Under the pieces are notes generated by a model. That model had not been told where the DNA came from, ran no database searches, and saw nothing but the letters and a program-made list of their open reading frames with translations. A program made the translations under genes and the position numbers. 64,000 bases of DNA from positions 225,271-289,270 of the forward strand of contig NZ_JACHXD010000007.1 of NCBI RefSeq assembly GCF_014191875.1. Direction: 5' to 3'. Positions 1-8,545 of the stretch are shown here, piece by piece. The stretch's first letter is position 1, and every line of letters starts with the position of its first letter. The DNA is from Pseudoduganella violacea (GTDB lineage: Bacteria > Pseudomonadota > Gammaproteobacteria > Burkholderiales > Burkholderiaceae_D).

Positions 1-1482
1 CGCGAAGGCCGCACCGTCTTCTTCAACAATAACGGCATCCACCCCGGCGAACCGGAAGGCGTGGACGCCTGCATGGCCATCGTGCGCGACCTGTGCTTCG
101 AGCCGCAGCGCCTGGCCGCGCTGGGCAAGACCGTGCTGCTGTTCATCCCGGTTTACAACGTCGACGGTTGCCTGAACCGCGCCAATACCTCGCGCCCGAA
201 CCAGGAAGGCCCGGAGCTGTTCGGCTTCCGCGGCAACAGCCGCCATCTGGACCTGAACCGCGACTTCGTGAAATGCGACACGCTGAACGCGAAGCTGTTC
301 AACCAGATCCTGACGGCCTGGGATCCGGACGTGATGGTCGATACCCACACCTCGAACGGCGCCGACTACAGCTACACCATGACGCTGATCCACACCCAGG
401 CCGATAAGCTGGGCAGCGGTCTTGGCCCCTTCCTGCGCCACACCATGCTGCCGCACATCTTCCAGGAGATGGATGCGCGCGGCTGGCCGACCTGCCCTTA
501 CGTCAATCCCGTCAAGGACAGCCCGGACCACGGCATCGCCGAGTTCCTGGAAGTGCCGCGCTTCTCCACCGGCTTCGCCGCCCTGCACCATGTGATCGGC
601 TTCATGCCGGAAACGCATATGCTCAAGCCCTACAAGGACCGCTACGAGTCGATGCGCGCCCTGCTGGACATCACCATGGCCTTCACCGTGGCCAATGGCG
701 AGGAAATCAAGCAGCTGCGCGCCGCCGCCAAGGCCCAGGGCCGCGAACAGAAGGAATGGACCGTGACCTGGAAGATGGACGAGGCCAATCCGACCAGCTT
801 CCGCTTCAAGGGTTACGAAGCGGTGTATTCGCCCAGCGTGATCGGCAACTACACCCGCCTGTCCTACGACCGCAGCAAGCCGTGGGAACGCGATATCCCT
901 TACTACAGCAACTTCCTGCCCGACACCGTGGTGCGCGCGCCGAAAGCCTATGTGGTGCCGCAGACCTGGCGCGAAGTGATCGAGCGCCTGCAATGGAATG
1001 GCGTGGCGATGCAGCGCGTCGAGCAGGTCTCCACCGTGCAGGCGCAGTACTACCATATCGCCGGCGTGGTTTCGCGTCCCGGCCCGTACGAAGGCCATAT
1101 GTTCCATGACGAGGTGCAGGTCGAAGCGCGCCAGGGCAGCTTCCAGCTGAACCCGGGCGACTACATCATCTCGCTGGACCAGGACAATGCGCGCTATGCC
1201 GTTGAGACCCTGGAACCGCAGGCGCACGACAGCTTCTTCCGCTGGGGCTTCTTCAACGCCATCATGGAGAAGAAGGAAGCGATCTCGGACTATGTGTTCG
1301 AAGACCTGGCCTCCGAGCTGCTGCGCACCGAACCCGAATTGAAAGCGAAATTCGATCAGTGGAAGGAAGCCAACCCGGAACTGCTGTGCAACCAGGACGC
1401 GGTACTGGGCTTCATCTTCCACAACTGCGCGCGTCACGCCGAACCGGAATGGCGCCGTTACCCGGTACTGTCCATCTTCTAA
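1..1482 (+). CDS. M14 family zinc carboxypeptidase (5' partial)
   Basis: The reading frame is open from base 1, so the true start lies upstream of the window; the GTG at 61 is internal. Read from base 1 the protein contains HPGE at residues 14-17, the HxxE zinc pair of M14 peptidases. Then come the family's N-R-D region (DLNRDF) and VDTHTSNG, which supplies the third zinc histidine. A later PETH segment near residue 204 is a candidate for the catalytic glutamate. The product should be a zinc metallocarboxypeptidase; the substrate cannot be told from sequence. The C-terminal ~200 residues lie beyond the catalytic core and look like an accessory domain. No signal peptide can be judged because the N-terminus is missing. 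A strong hairpin terminator follows immediately, so this is the last gene of its transcript. Confidence 0.85.
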   Translation, partial: REGRTVFFNNNGIHPGEPEGVDACMAIVRDLCFEPQRLAALGKTVLLFIPVYNVDGCLNRANTSRPNQEGPELFGFRGNSRHLDLNRDFVKCDTLNAKLFNQILTAWDPDVMVDTHTSNGADYSYTMTLIHTQADKLGSGLGPFLRHTMLPHIFQEMDARGWPTCPYVNPVKDSPDHGIAEFLEVPRFSTGFAALHHVIGFMPETHMLKPYKDRYESMRALLDITMAFTVANGEEIKQLRAAAKAQGREQKEWTVTWKMDEANPTSFRFKGYEAVYSPSVIGNYTRLSYDRSKPWERDIPYYSNFLPDTVVRAPKAYVVPQTWREVIERLQWNGVAMQRVEQVSTVQAQYYHIAGVVSRPGPYEGHMFHDEVQVEARQGSFQLNPGDYIISLDQDNARYAVETLEPQAHDSFFRWGFFNAIMEKKEAISDYVFEDLASELLRTEPELKAKFDQWKEANPELLCNQDAVLGFIFHNCARHAEPEWRRYPVLSIF

Positions 1483-1491
1483 GAAGAACTG

Positions 1492-1521
1492 CGCCGCCCT
1501 GCGATCCAGGGCGGCGTTTTT
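1492..1521 (+). terminator. Rho-independent terminator after the M14 peptidase gene
   Basis: A perfect 10-bp GC-rich stem (1492-1501 with 1507-1516, loop CGATC) is followed by a run of five T. It lies 9 bases after the peptidase stop codon. Confidence 0.9.
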
Positions 1522-1546
1522 GCGCGACCCTTTGCCGTTTATCGAC

Positions 1547-3736
1547 ATGCATTACGCTTTAAATCCGCGCACCTTTTTCTATAGCCACTATTTCCATTTG
1601 GGCTTGCGCTTCGGCGCGGGCCTGGTAGGCATCACCTTCCTCGCGCTGCAGTTCACCGATATGGAAACTGCGATGACGGTCGGCATCGGCGCCCTGTGCA
1701 CGGCGCTGATGGATATGCCCAGCCCCCTGCGCCACAAATTCAACGAGATGCTGGCGTCGGTGCTGCTGTGCAGCGCCGTGACCCTGCTCATCAGCCTGTG
1801 CGCGCCCTATTACTGGCTGCTGATGACCACCCTGGTGCTGATCAGCTTCTTCGCCAGCATGATGGTGGTGTATGGGAAGAAGTCGATGCCGCTGCAGCTG
1901 GCCACCCTCTTCATCATGACGATGTCGATGGAGCACCAGATGACGCCGGCCCAGGCCTTCCACCACGTCGGCCTGTTCACGCTGGGGGCCATCGCCTACC
2001 TGGCCTATGCCATGGGCGTGGCCTGGCTGCTGCGCCACCGCATCAAGCAGCAGGTATTGGCCGAAGCCTTGTTCGAGCTGGCCGCCTATATCGACATCAA
2101 GGCCGACTTCTACGATGTGCGCTACAACCTGACGGAGCAGTTCAACAAGCTGGTGCGCCACCAGGCCTTGCTGGCCGACCGCCAGCAGGCATCGCGCGAC
2201 CTGATCCTGCGCAGCCACCAGAACCGCAAGGACGCCATCGTGGTGCAGGTCCACGTCTGCATGCTGGACCTGTATGAACTGATCCTGTCCACGCATACCG
2301 ACTATGCCCAGCTGCGCGTCCACCTGGTCGATTCGCCGGCCATGAAGACCTTGCACGATATCGCCTACAAGGCCGCGCGCGACATCGAATCGGTGGCGTA
2401 TGCGGTGACGCGCAAGCTGGCGTCCTACGCGGCCATCAGCTACGAGCCGGAACTGGACGCCATCGAGGCCCATCTGCGGCAGCTGCAGGCCGAGGCCGAC
2501 GCCGGCAAGCCGCGCCAGGAGGCGCTGGCCGTGCTGCGCGCCCAGCGCAACAAGATCCGCGCCATCATCCGCATGATCGGCGAGCTGCATGTGTCGAGCC
2601 AGCGGATTTACGAAGGCACGCCGTTCTGGGTCGACGCCGATATGCAACCCTTCCTCTCGCAGCAGAAGTACGAGCTGCAGCTGATGCGGTCGCACTTCCG
2701 CATGGATTCGCCGGTATTCCGCTTTTCGCTGCGGGTGGCGATGGCGATCGCCTGCGGCCTGGCCGTGGGCAGCCTGCTGCCGTATGCGGCGCACAGCTAC
2801 TGGATCGTGCTGACCATCGTCATCATCCTGAAGCCCAGCTTCAGCATGACCAAGCAGCGCCGCAGCGACCGCATTGTCGGCACGGTGATCGGCTGCGTGA
2901 TCACGGCCTTGATCCTGCGCTTCTTCAACTGGCCGGCTTTCATCATGGCCTGCCTGGTGCTGTCCACCATCGCCACGCCGACCTTCATCTACCTGCGCTA
3001 CCGCTATGCGGCGATTGCGGTCAGTATCATGATCCTGCTGCAAATGAGCCTGGTGGCGCCGCACGATACGAACCTGATCACCGAGCGCCTGATCGACACC
3101 TTCATCGGCGCGGCCGTGGCCACGGTGTTCAGCTTTGTGCTGGCGAACTGGGAATACCTGAGCTTGCCGCGCCTGATACGCCAGGTGCTGGAGACGAATC
3201 TGAGCTATATGGAAGCGAGCTTCGCGCTGCTGCAAGGCCAGTCGCACAACGACTTCCCCTACCGCATCCAGCGCAAGCGCCTGATGGACAGCCTGTCCGG
3301 CCTGAGCGCGGCCCTGGTGCGCATGCTGGACGAACCGGCCAGCAAGCAGCGCGCGGTGGAAGACATCAACCTCTTCATCGTGCAAAACTATCTGCTGGTG
3401 GCCCATGTGGCGGCGCTGCGCGCCATCCTGCGCCGCCATGCCAAGGATATTCCGGCCGATGCGGTGAACGCCATGCTGCACTACAGCCATGACCAGGTAG
3501 GCCGCACGCTGGCGGCGGCCCTGGCAAGGCATGGCGGCACGGCGCCGCGCAAAGCGGGCATGGATGCGCTGACGCCGATTCCATCGAGCTTCGCCGAGGT
3601 GCCTTGGTCGGGCTGGCCGCTGGTGCAGCGCCGCATCCGGCTGCTGCAGGCCGATGCCGACAAGATCATCATCCACAGCGAAGCCATCATGCGCGACGTG
3701 GCGCCCGGGGCCACAGCGGCAGGCAGGCCGGCATGA
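1547..3736 (+). CDS. FUSC family inner-membrane protein (YccS/YhfK-like)
   Basis: About 729 residues. Two blocks of hydrophobic helices (roughly residues 20-160 and 390-530) are separated by a long charged cytoplasmic segment and followed by a soluble C-terminal region, the layout of fusaric acid resistance/FUSC proteins such as YccS. Members are thought to be efflux or membrane-integrity proteins, and the substrate is unknown. The ATG at 1547 was chosen because an upstream in-frame TTG at 1520 lies inside the preceding terminator. The stop overlaps the start of the next gene in an ATGA arrangement, so the two are translationally coupled. That pairing with an EamA exporter supports a transport role. 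Confidence 0.8.
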   Translation: MHYALNPRTFFYSHYFHLGLRFGAGLVGITFLALQFTDMETAMTVGIGALCTALMDMPSPLRHKFNEMLASVLLCSAVTLLISLCAPYYWLLMTTLVLISFFASMMVVYGKKSMPLQLATLFIMTMSMEHQMTPAQAFHHVGLFTLGAIAYLAYAMGVAWLLRHRIKQQVLAEALFELAAYIDIKADFYDVRYNLTEQFNKLVRHQALLADRQQASRDLILRSHQNRKDAIVVQVHVCMLDLYELILSTHTDYAQLRVHLVDSPAMKTLHDIAYKAARDIESVAYAVTRKLASYAAISYEPELDAIEAHLRQLQAEADAGKPRQEALAVLRAQRNKIRAIIRMIGELHVSSQRIYEGTPFWVDADMQPFLSQQKYELQLMRSHFRMDSPVFRFSLRVAMAIACGLAVGSLLPYAAHSYWIVLTIVIILKPSFSMTKQRRSDRIVGTVIGCVITALILRFFNWPAFIMACLVLSTIATPTFIYLRYRYAAIAVSIMILLQMSLVAPHDTNLITERLIDTFIGAAVATVFSFVLANWEYLSLPRLIRQVLETNLSYMEASFALLQGQSHNDFPYRIQRKRLMDSLSGLSAALVRMLDEPASKQRAVEDINLFIVQNYLLVAHVAALRAILRRHAKDIPADAVNAMLHYSHDQVGRTLAAALARHGGTAPRKAGMDALTPIPSSFAEVPWSGWPLVQRRIRLLQADADKIIIHSEAIMRDVAPGATAAGRPA

Positions 3737-4674
3737 GCGGCACGCCCCTGACAGGACGCGATCTCACGGCGGCGCTGTTCGTCGTTCTGATCTGGGGCAC
3801 CAATTTCGTGGCGATGAAGTATGGCTTGCGCGACTTCACGCCTTTCCAGCTGGGCGCGGGCCGCTTCCTGTTTGCCGTGCTGCCGCTGGTATTCTTCATC
3901 CGCCCGCCCAAGCTGCGTTGGAAATGGCTGCTGCTGTATGGGCTGTGCCAGGGCGTGGGCCAATTCGGCTTCGTCTTCCTGTCGCTGAAGGTGGGCATGT
4001 CGGCGGCGCTGGCTTCCGTCATTTTACAGACCCAGATTTTCTTCACCGCCTTTTACGCCTTTATTCTGCTGGGCGAGCGCCCCAGCCACTCGCTGCTGGC
4101 CGGGCTGTTCCTGGCGGCGCTGGGGCTGGGCTGCTTCGCCGCCAACTATCTCGGGCCGGAGGCGCTGGCGGGCGGCACCACCCTGGGCGGCTTCTTGCTT
4201 TGCCTGTGCGGCGCTGCGATGTGGGCCGCGTCCAATATCGTGGTGCGGCGCGCCCAGCAAGCCACGCCGCAATTCGACACCCTGGCCTTCATGGTGTGGA
4301 GCAGCCTGGCGCCGATCCTGCCTTTCATCGCGCTCTCGCTGCTGTTCGATGCGCCGGAAAGCCGCTGGCACTGGACCGGCGCGCCGCTCGGCACCTGGGC
4401 CGCGCTGGCGTATCTGGGCTGGATGGCGACCATCGTCGGCTACGCGCTGTGGACCGGACTGCTGAAGCGGCACCCCGCCAACCGCGTGGCGCCATTCAGC
4501 CTGGGCGTGCCGGTGGTCGGCATCACGGCGGGCATGGCGGCACTGGGCGACGTCATCACCGGCTGGCAATGGGCGGGCATCGGCTTGATCGTGGCGGCGC
4601 TGGCCTGCGTGCTGTTCGGGCCACGGCTGTTCGGCGGCGCGGCGGACAAGGGCGGCGGCCGGATCAGCCGCTAG
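3733..4674 (+). CDS. EamA/DMT superfamily metabolite exporter
   Basis: 313 residues with about ten hydrophobic helices and the two EamA repeats; the N-terminal helix carries the WGTNFVAMKYG signature. This superfamily exports amino acids or other small metabolites across the inner membrane, with specificity not predictable here. The ATG overlaps the FUSC stop by four bases (ATGA), indicating coupled translation. At the 3' end the stop codon overlaps that of the convergent diguanylate cyclase gene: one CTAG at 4671-4674 supplies TAG on both strands. Confidence 0.85.
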   Translation: MSGTPLTGRDLTAALFVVLIWGTNFVAMKYGLRDFTPFQLGAGRFLFAVLPLVFFIRPPKLRWKWLLLYGLCQGVGQFGFVFLSLKVGMSAALASVILQTQIFFTAFYAFILLGERPSHSLLAGLFLAALGLGCFAANYLGPEALAGGTTLGGFLLCLCGAAMWAASNIVVRRAQQATPQFDTLAFMVWSSLAPILPFIALSLLFDAPESRWHWTGAPLGTWAALAYLGWMATIVGYALWTGLLKRHPANRVAPFSLGVPVVGITAGMAALGDVITGWQWAGIGLIVAALACVLFGPRLFGGAADKGGGRISR

Positions 4675-6167
4675 GCGAAGCAGACCTGATTGCGGCCCGC
4701 TCCCTTGGCCTGGTACAGCAGCGCGTCGGCCTGGCGCAGCATGGCTTCGGCGCTGCCGCTGGCGACGTCGACGGACACGCCCATGCTCATGGTGACCTTC
4801 AGGCAGGGGTGGATTTCCTGCCATGGATAATCCTCGATGCGGCGGCGCAGTTTCTCGCACAAGGCTACCGCCTGCGGCCCCGCCGTCTCGGGCAGGGCCA
4901 GCACGAATTCCTCGCCGCCATAGCGCGCCACCAGATCGCTTTGCCGGATATGGTCGCGCAGCAGCGCGCTCACCTGGCGCAGCACGGCGTCGCCGATGGC
5001 ATGCGAGAACTGGTCGTTGATGCGCTTGAAGTAGTCGATATCGCCGATCATCAGGCTCAGTGGGCGCTGGTGGCGCACGGCCTGCTTGAACAGCGTGGTG
5101 GCCTGCTCGTCGAAGTGGCGGCGGTTATACAGACCGGTCAAACCGTCGCGGATACTCAGTTCGCGCAGCTGCGCCGCCTGCTGCAGGATGGTCTGGTGCG
5201 AGGCGTTCAATTCCGCGTGGCTGCGCGCCAGATCCTCGCTCATGGCGTTGAAGGCGGTCGCCAGCTCCGCCACTTCATCCTTGCCGCGCACCGGCACCTG
5301 CTGCAGCAGGGAACCTTTGTGCATGGCGCGCACTGCATTGGTCAGATAGCTCAGACGGCTGCTCAAGCTGCGGCTCAGGAGCAGGCCAAGGCCCAGCGCC
5401 AACGCGGTTGCCGCCGCCACGCCCGCCAGCAGCGAGGAGCGGATCGCGGCCAGGTATTCGCGCTCCTGCGGCGTGGGCGTCAGCACGCTTTGCGGCGAAA
5501 CATAGGCCACGGTGCGCCCCTCCACCAACAGTGGACGCAGCCCCTTGCGCATTTCGACCGGCAGGATGCTGCCGTTGCGGGCCAGGCCGGCGCCCAGCAG
5601 CACGCGGTATTCGGCATCGGTCAGCAGGAAGCGGAACAGCGGCGGGCCGTCGCGGCGCGGGCGCGCCTCATGCGGCGGCGGATTCTCGGGCGGCCAGACC
5701 GGAGGCGGCGCTTCCAGCATGGGCGGTGGCGGCTCTTGCCCGGCACCGGGCAAGAGTGGGCGATGCCGTGGATGGCCGTCCGGCGGCATGCGCTGCGGGC
5801 CGTTATGCGGCGGCGCAGCATGCGGCGGCGGCGCACGGCGCTGGCCGGCATCGGGTTCATGGTGCGACTGGCGGTCCACTTCGGGCGGCATGCGCTCTAG
5901 CAGGTCGCTGGGACGTTCGCCCTGCGGCGCGCGCGCCTGGCGGCGCTGCACGAACTGGTCGAAGGATTCGCTGGCGATGGCCGTCTGCCAGTCGCCGTAC
6001 TCGGCCAGGTAGGCGGTCATAAAGCTGTGAAAGTGCTGGGCGGCTTGCTGCTGGCGGATCGAGTCCACCTTGGCGTTGACGCTGATATAAGTAAGCCCGC
6101 CCACCAGGGCCACCGAGGCCAGCCCGGTCAGCAGCAGGGCCAGCATCAGTTTGGAACGCAAGGACAT
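4671..6167 (-). CDS. Membrane-anchored diguanylate cyclase with HAMP and His/Pro-rich periplasmic domain
   Basis: 498 residues. A transmembrane helix at ~7-29 and another at ~244-266 bracket a periplasmic domain, followed by a HAMP linker (~263-316) and a GGDEF domain (~335-498). The active site is intact (GGEEF at 417-421), and an RQSD at 408-411 matches the RxxD product-inhibition site. It should make c-di-GMP from two GTP in response to a periplasmic signal. Within the sensor, residues ~94-176 are about one third proline and contain seven histidines, some in H-H and H-P-R-H arrangements. That suggests metal binding or a disordered spacer, and it is unusual for the family. No EAL domain is present. 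The gene is convergent with the EamA exporter and shares its stop tetramer. Confidence 0.92.
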   Translation of the reverse strand: MSLRSKLMLALLLTGLASVALVGGLTYISVNAKVDSIRQQQAAQHFHSFMTAYLAEYGDWQTAIASESFDQFVQRRQARAPQGERPSDLLERMPPEVDRQSHHEPDAGQRRAPPPHAAPPHNGPQRMPPDGHPRHRPLLPGAGQEPPPPMLEAPPPVWPPENPPPHEARPRRDGPPLFRFLLTDAEYRVLLGAGLARNGSILPVEMRKGLRPLLVEGRTVAYVSPQSVLTPTPQEREYLAAIRSSLLAGVAAATALALGLGLLLSRSLSSRLSYLTNAVRAMHKGSLLQQVPVRGKDEVAELATAFNAMSEDLARSHAELNASHQTILQQAAQLRELSIRDGLTGLYNRRHFDEQATTLFKQAVRHQRPLSLMIGDIDYFKRINDQFSHAIGDAVLRQVSALLRDHIRQSDLVARYGGEEFVLALPETAGPQAVALCEKLRRRIEDYPWQEIHPCLKVTMSMGVSVDVASGSAEAMLRQADALLYQAKGAGRNQVCFA

Positions 6168-6301
6168 CCCGCCTTCTCCTGTTCTTTATCCAAGGCGGCA
6201 TTGCCCTGAGGCTACTTATGATACATCAAGGATATAGTTACTTGCTTATTGCATGTAATTAGTTATGCGTTTGAGTGATGGATGGCATCACAAATCAAAA
6301 G

Positions 6302-6330
6302 TTTCCTTATGGATAGAACTGTACTATACT
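6302..6330 (+). promoter_or_regulatory. Candidate sigma-70 promoter for the small-gene pair
   Basis: A TATACT -10 hexamer at 6325-6330 is preceded, at 17-bp spacing, by a weak -35 (TTTCCT, 6302-6307). The surrounding 6200-6360 stretch is strikingly AT-rich for this genome. The hexamer lies about 38 bases before the start codon at 6368. Confidence 0.45.
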
Positions 6331-6367
6331 GCACTGCAACATAAGGATATTTACCAAGGAGGATCAT

Positions 6368-6622
6368 ATGTCCACCGCCACCAACATCACTTTCAATACT
6401 TATCAAGACCGCAGCTATGTCGCCAATGTGGCGCACGCTGCCCGCAACCTGCTGCGCGCCCTGTTCGCCGTGCAACCGGCCCGTGCCGCTGCCGCCAAGG
6501 ACGAGATGATCTCGCGCGACCTGGCCCGCGACCGCGCCGCCCTGCTGTCGATGGCCCGCGATTTCGAGGCCTTCTCCCCGAGCCAGGCCGCCGAACTGCG
6601 TTATCTGGCATCGCGAGGTTAA
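6368..6622 (+). CDS. Small protein of unknown function, 84 residues
   Basis: A very good Shine-Dalgarno (AAGGAGG) sits 7 bases before the ATG, so this is a real and probably well-expressed gene. The product is soluble, rich in Ala and Arg, and predicted mostly helical, with a basic centre (LLRALFAVQPARAAAAK) and an acidic/polar C-terminal half. No signal peptide, cysteine or known motif is visible, and the family is not recognised. The stop lies 2 bases before the next tiny gene, so the pair is one translational unit. A terminator follows that gene. Confidence 0.7.
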   Translation: MSTATNITFNTYQDRSYVANVAHAARNLLRALFAVQPARAAAAKDEMISRDLARDRAALLSMARDFEAFSPSQAAELRYLASRG

Positions 6623-6624
6623 TC

Positions 6625-6717
6625 ATGGCCATGATCAGCTTCCTCACCATCATCATCGCCGGTGCCGCCATCATGGCGCGCATTTGCCTGGTTCCCCTCG
6701 CCGAAGGCGAGGAATAA
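6625..6717 (+). CDS. 30-residue hydrophobic peptide, probable small membrane protein
   Basis: The ATG is 2 bases after the stop of the upstream 84-residue gene, whose 3' end supplies a GAGG ribosome binding site. The peptide starts with a single hydrophobic helix (FLTIIIAGAAIMA) and ends in a short acidic tail (AEGEE), typical of small single-pass membrane proteins. Function is unknown. Coupling to a preceded gene with a strong ribosome binding site and a terminator 24 bases downstream makes chance unlikely, though at 30 codons this needs proof of expression. Confidence 0.5.
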   Translation: MAMISFLTIIIAGAAIMARICLVPLAEGEE

Positions 6718-6740
6718 GAGGCTTATCAGCCTCTCGCAGT

Positions 6741-6769
6741 AAAAAAACCCGGCAATCGCCGGGTTTTTT
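6741..6769. terminator. Bidirectional terminator
   Basis: A stem of AACCCGGC type with a short loop is flanked by seven A on the left and six T on the right, so it can end both the small-gene pair (+) and the amino acid permease transcript (-). Confidence 0.85.
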
Positions 6770-6779
6770 CTTGTCCGCT

Positions 6780-6839
6780 CACCGCTGAGCCCGTGTCCAC
6801 CTTGGTGCCAGGCACCAAGGTGGACACGGACCCAGCTAT
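6780..6839. repeat. REP-like palindrome, family A, copy 1
   Basis: Bases 6792-6828 form a perfect 37-base palindrome (18-bp arms around one central A) with GTGTCCACC outer ends and a GGTGCC/GGCACC core. Shorter flanking arms (GCTG...CAGC) extend it. It lies between two convergent gene ends, the usual REP position. A near copy lies at 60014-60070 and a half copy at 22823-22846. Confidence 0.8.
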
Positions 6840-6847
6840 TGTCGGGG

Positions 6848-8323
6848 CTATTTCTGGTTCAGGCGCGAGTTGCGGATGCCATAAATGAAATAGGTCAGCA
6901 CCGAGGCCACCATCCAGATCGCGAAGATGCGGAAGGTGGTGGTGGACAGGTCGCGCATGATGTACAGGCAGGCGAAGATCGACAGGCCCGGCACCACATA
7001 CGGGCCGAAGGGCACGCGGAAGCCGCCTTTCTTCACGTCGCCGGCCTGGCGCTCCTTGCGGCGCATGACCGGCACGGCCAGCGACACCACGATGAAGGCG
7101 GTCAGCGTCCCCATGCTGACCATGTCCCACAGGAAGGTGGCGTCGACGAAGCCGGCCACCACGCCCACCACCATGCAAACGATCACGGTATTGCTGACCG
7201 GGGCCGAGGTGCGCGGGTTCACGGTCTGGAACGCCTTCGGAATCAGGCCGTCGCGCGAAATCGCGTACAGAATGCGGGTCTGGCCGTAAATCGTCACCAG
7301 GGTCACGCTGAAGACCGAAATCACGGCGCCGGCCGACAGCACCAGGGCCGGCCAGGCCTTGCCCGTCACGTTTTGCAGGATCACAGCCAGGCCGGCTTCC
7401 TGTCCCTCGAACATATGGGCCGGCTGGGCGCCCAGCGCCGCCACCGCCACCAGCAGATAGAACACGGTCACGATCAGCAACGCGCCGATGATCCCGATCG
7501 GCACATTGCGGCGCGGGTTGCGCACTTCCTCGCCGGCGGTGGCCACGGTATCCAGACCGATGAAGGAGAAGAACACGGTGCCTGCCGCCGCCGTCACGCC
7601 CGCCATGCCGGCAAAGCCCTTGCTGTTGTCGGTGTTGTAGAACGGCGTGAAATTGTCGATATTGAAGCCGGTGAAGGCGATCACCACGAAGAAGATCAGG
7701 ATGGCCAGCTTGATCAGCACCATGATGGCATTGGTGGTGGCCGATTCCTTGGTGCCGCGGATCAGCAGGAAGCAGCACAGCACCACCAGGATGATCGGCG
7801 GCAGATTGATATGGCCGGGATGGAAGACCACGCCCTGCGGCCCGGACACGATCATCGGCGTGCGCAGCAGCTCCGGTATCTGCCAGCCAATGGCGTTGCC
7901 GAGGAAGTTATTCAGGTAGGCCGACCAGCCGATCGCCGTGGCGCTGGCAGCCAACCCATATTCGAGCAAAAGGCAGGCCGCCATGATAAAGGCGAGGAAC
8001 TCGCCCACGGTGGCATAGGCGAAGGAGTAGGAGGAGCCGGAGGCCGGGATGCGGAAGGACAGCTCGGCATAGCATAGCGCCGTCAAACCGGCGGTAATGG
8101 CCGCCAGCAGGAAGGACAGCACGACCGAGGGGCCGGCTTTCGGCACCGCTTCCACCATGGTGAAGAAAATCCCGGTGCCGATGGTGGCGCCAACGCCGAT
8201 CATCATCAGGGGGAACAGGCCAATGGAGCGGCTCAGGCCTGCCGCGGCGAGACTCTGGCCTTGTTCGGCATGAGCCTCGATCGGCTTGGTGCGGGTCAGT
8301 TTCTGGAACAGTGTTTGATTCAC
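6848..8323 (-). CDS. APC superfamily amino acid permease (cationic amino acid transporter type)
   Basis: About 491 residues with twelve or more hydrophobic helices. The first helix carries the APC signature (IGVGATIGTGIFF), and a conserved GEEVRNPRRN loop sits mid-protein, as in YhdG/CAT-type permeases. It should import amino acids across the inner membrane; arginine or another cationic amino acid is plausible but not shown. The GTG at 8323 was chosen because an AAAAGGAT ribosome binding site precedes it. An in-frame TTG at 8404 would add 27 low-complexity residues. The transcript ends near a bidirectional terminator and a REP-like element. Confidence 0.85.
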   Translation of the reverse strand: MNQTLFQKLTRTKPIEAHAEQGQSLAAAGLSRSIGLFPLMMIGVGATIGTGIFFTMVEAVPKAGPSVVLSFLLAAITAGLTALCYAELSFRIPASGSSYSFAYATVGEFLAFIMAACLLLEYGLAASATAIGWSAYLNNFLGNAIGWQIPELLRTPMIVSGPQGVVFHPGHINLPPIILVVLCCFLLIRGTKESATTNAIMVLIKLAILIFFVVIAFTGFNIDNFTPFYNTDNSKGFAGMAGVTAAAGTVFFSFIGLDTVATAGEEVRNPRRNVPIGIIGALLIVTVFYLLVAVAALGAQPAHMFEGQEAGLAVILQNVTGKAWPALVLSAGAVISVFSVTLVTIYGQTRILYAISRDGLIPKAFQTVNPRTSAPVSNTVIVCMVVGVVAGFVDATFLWDMVSMGTLTAFIVVSLAVPVMRRKERQAGDVKKGGFRVPFGPYVVPGLSIFACLYIMRDLSTTTFRIFAIWMVASVLTYFIYGIRNSRLNQK

Positions 8324-8545
8324 GCTTATCCTTTTGGTAATTCCAGCCTGCTGCGCCGCCGATCCCGCCGATCCTGCCGCGCCCTGCTCTGTCAATTTGT
8401 GCAAAAAAACAGCGATTATAGGGCCATCCGGCGCGCCGCCCGGTAAATCGCTGATGGTTTATCGTTTACGCAACAACACTGCCATTTCGGCCACATGGCA
8501 AAACAGCTGCGGCGGCGGCCGGCACGCGGCCGCGCGCGACGGACC

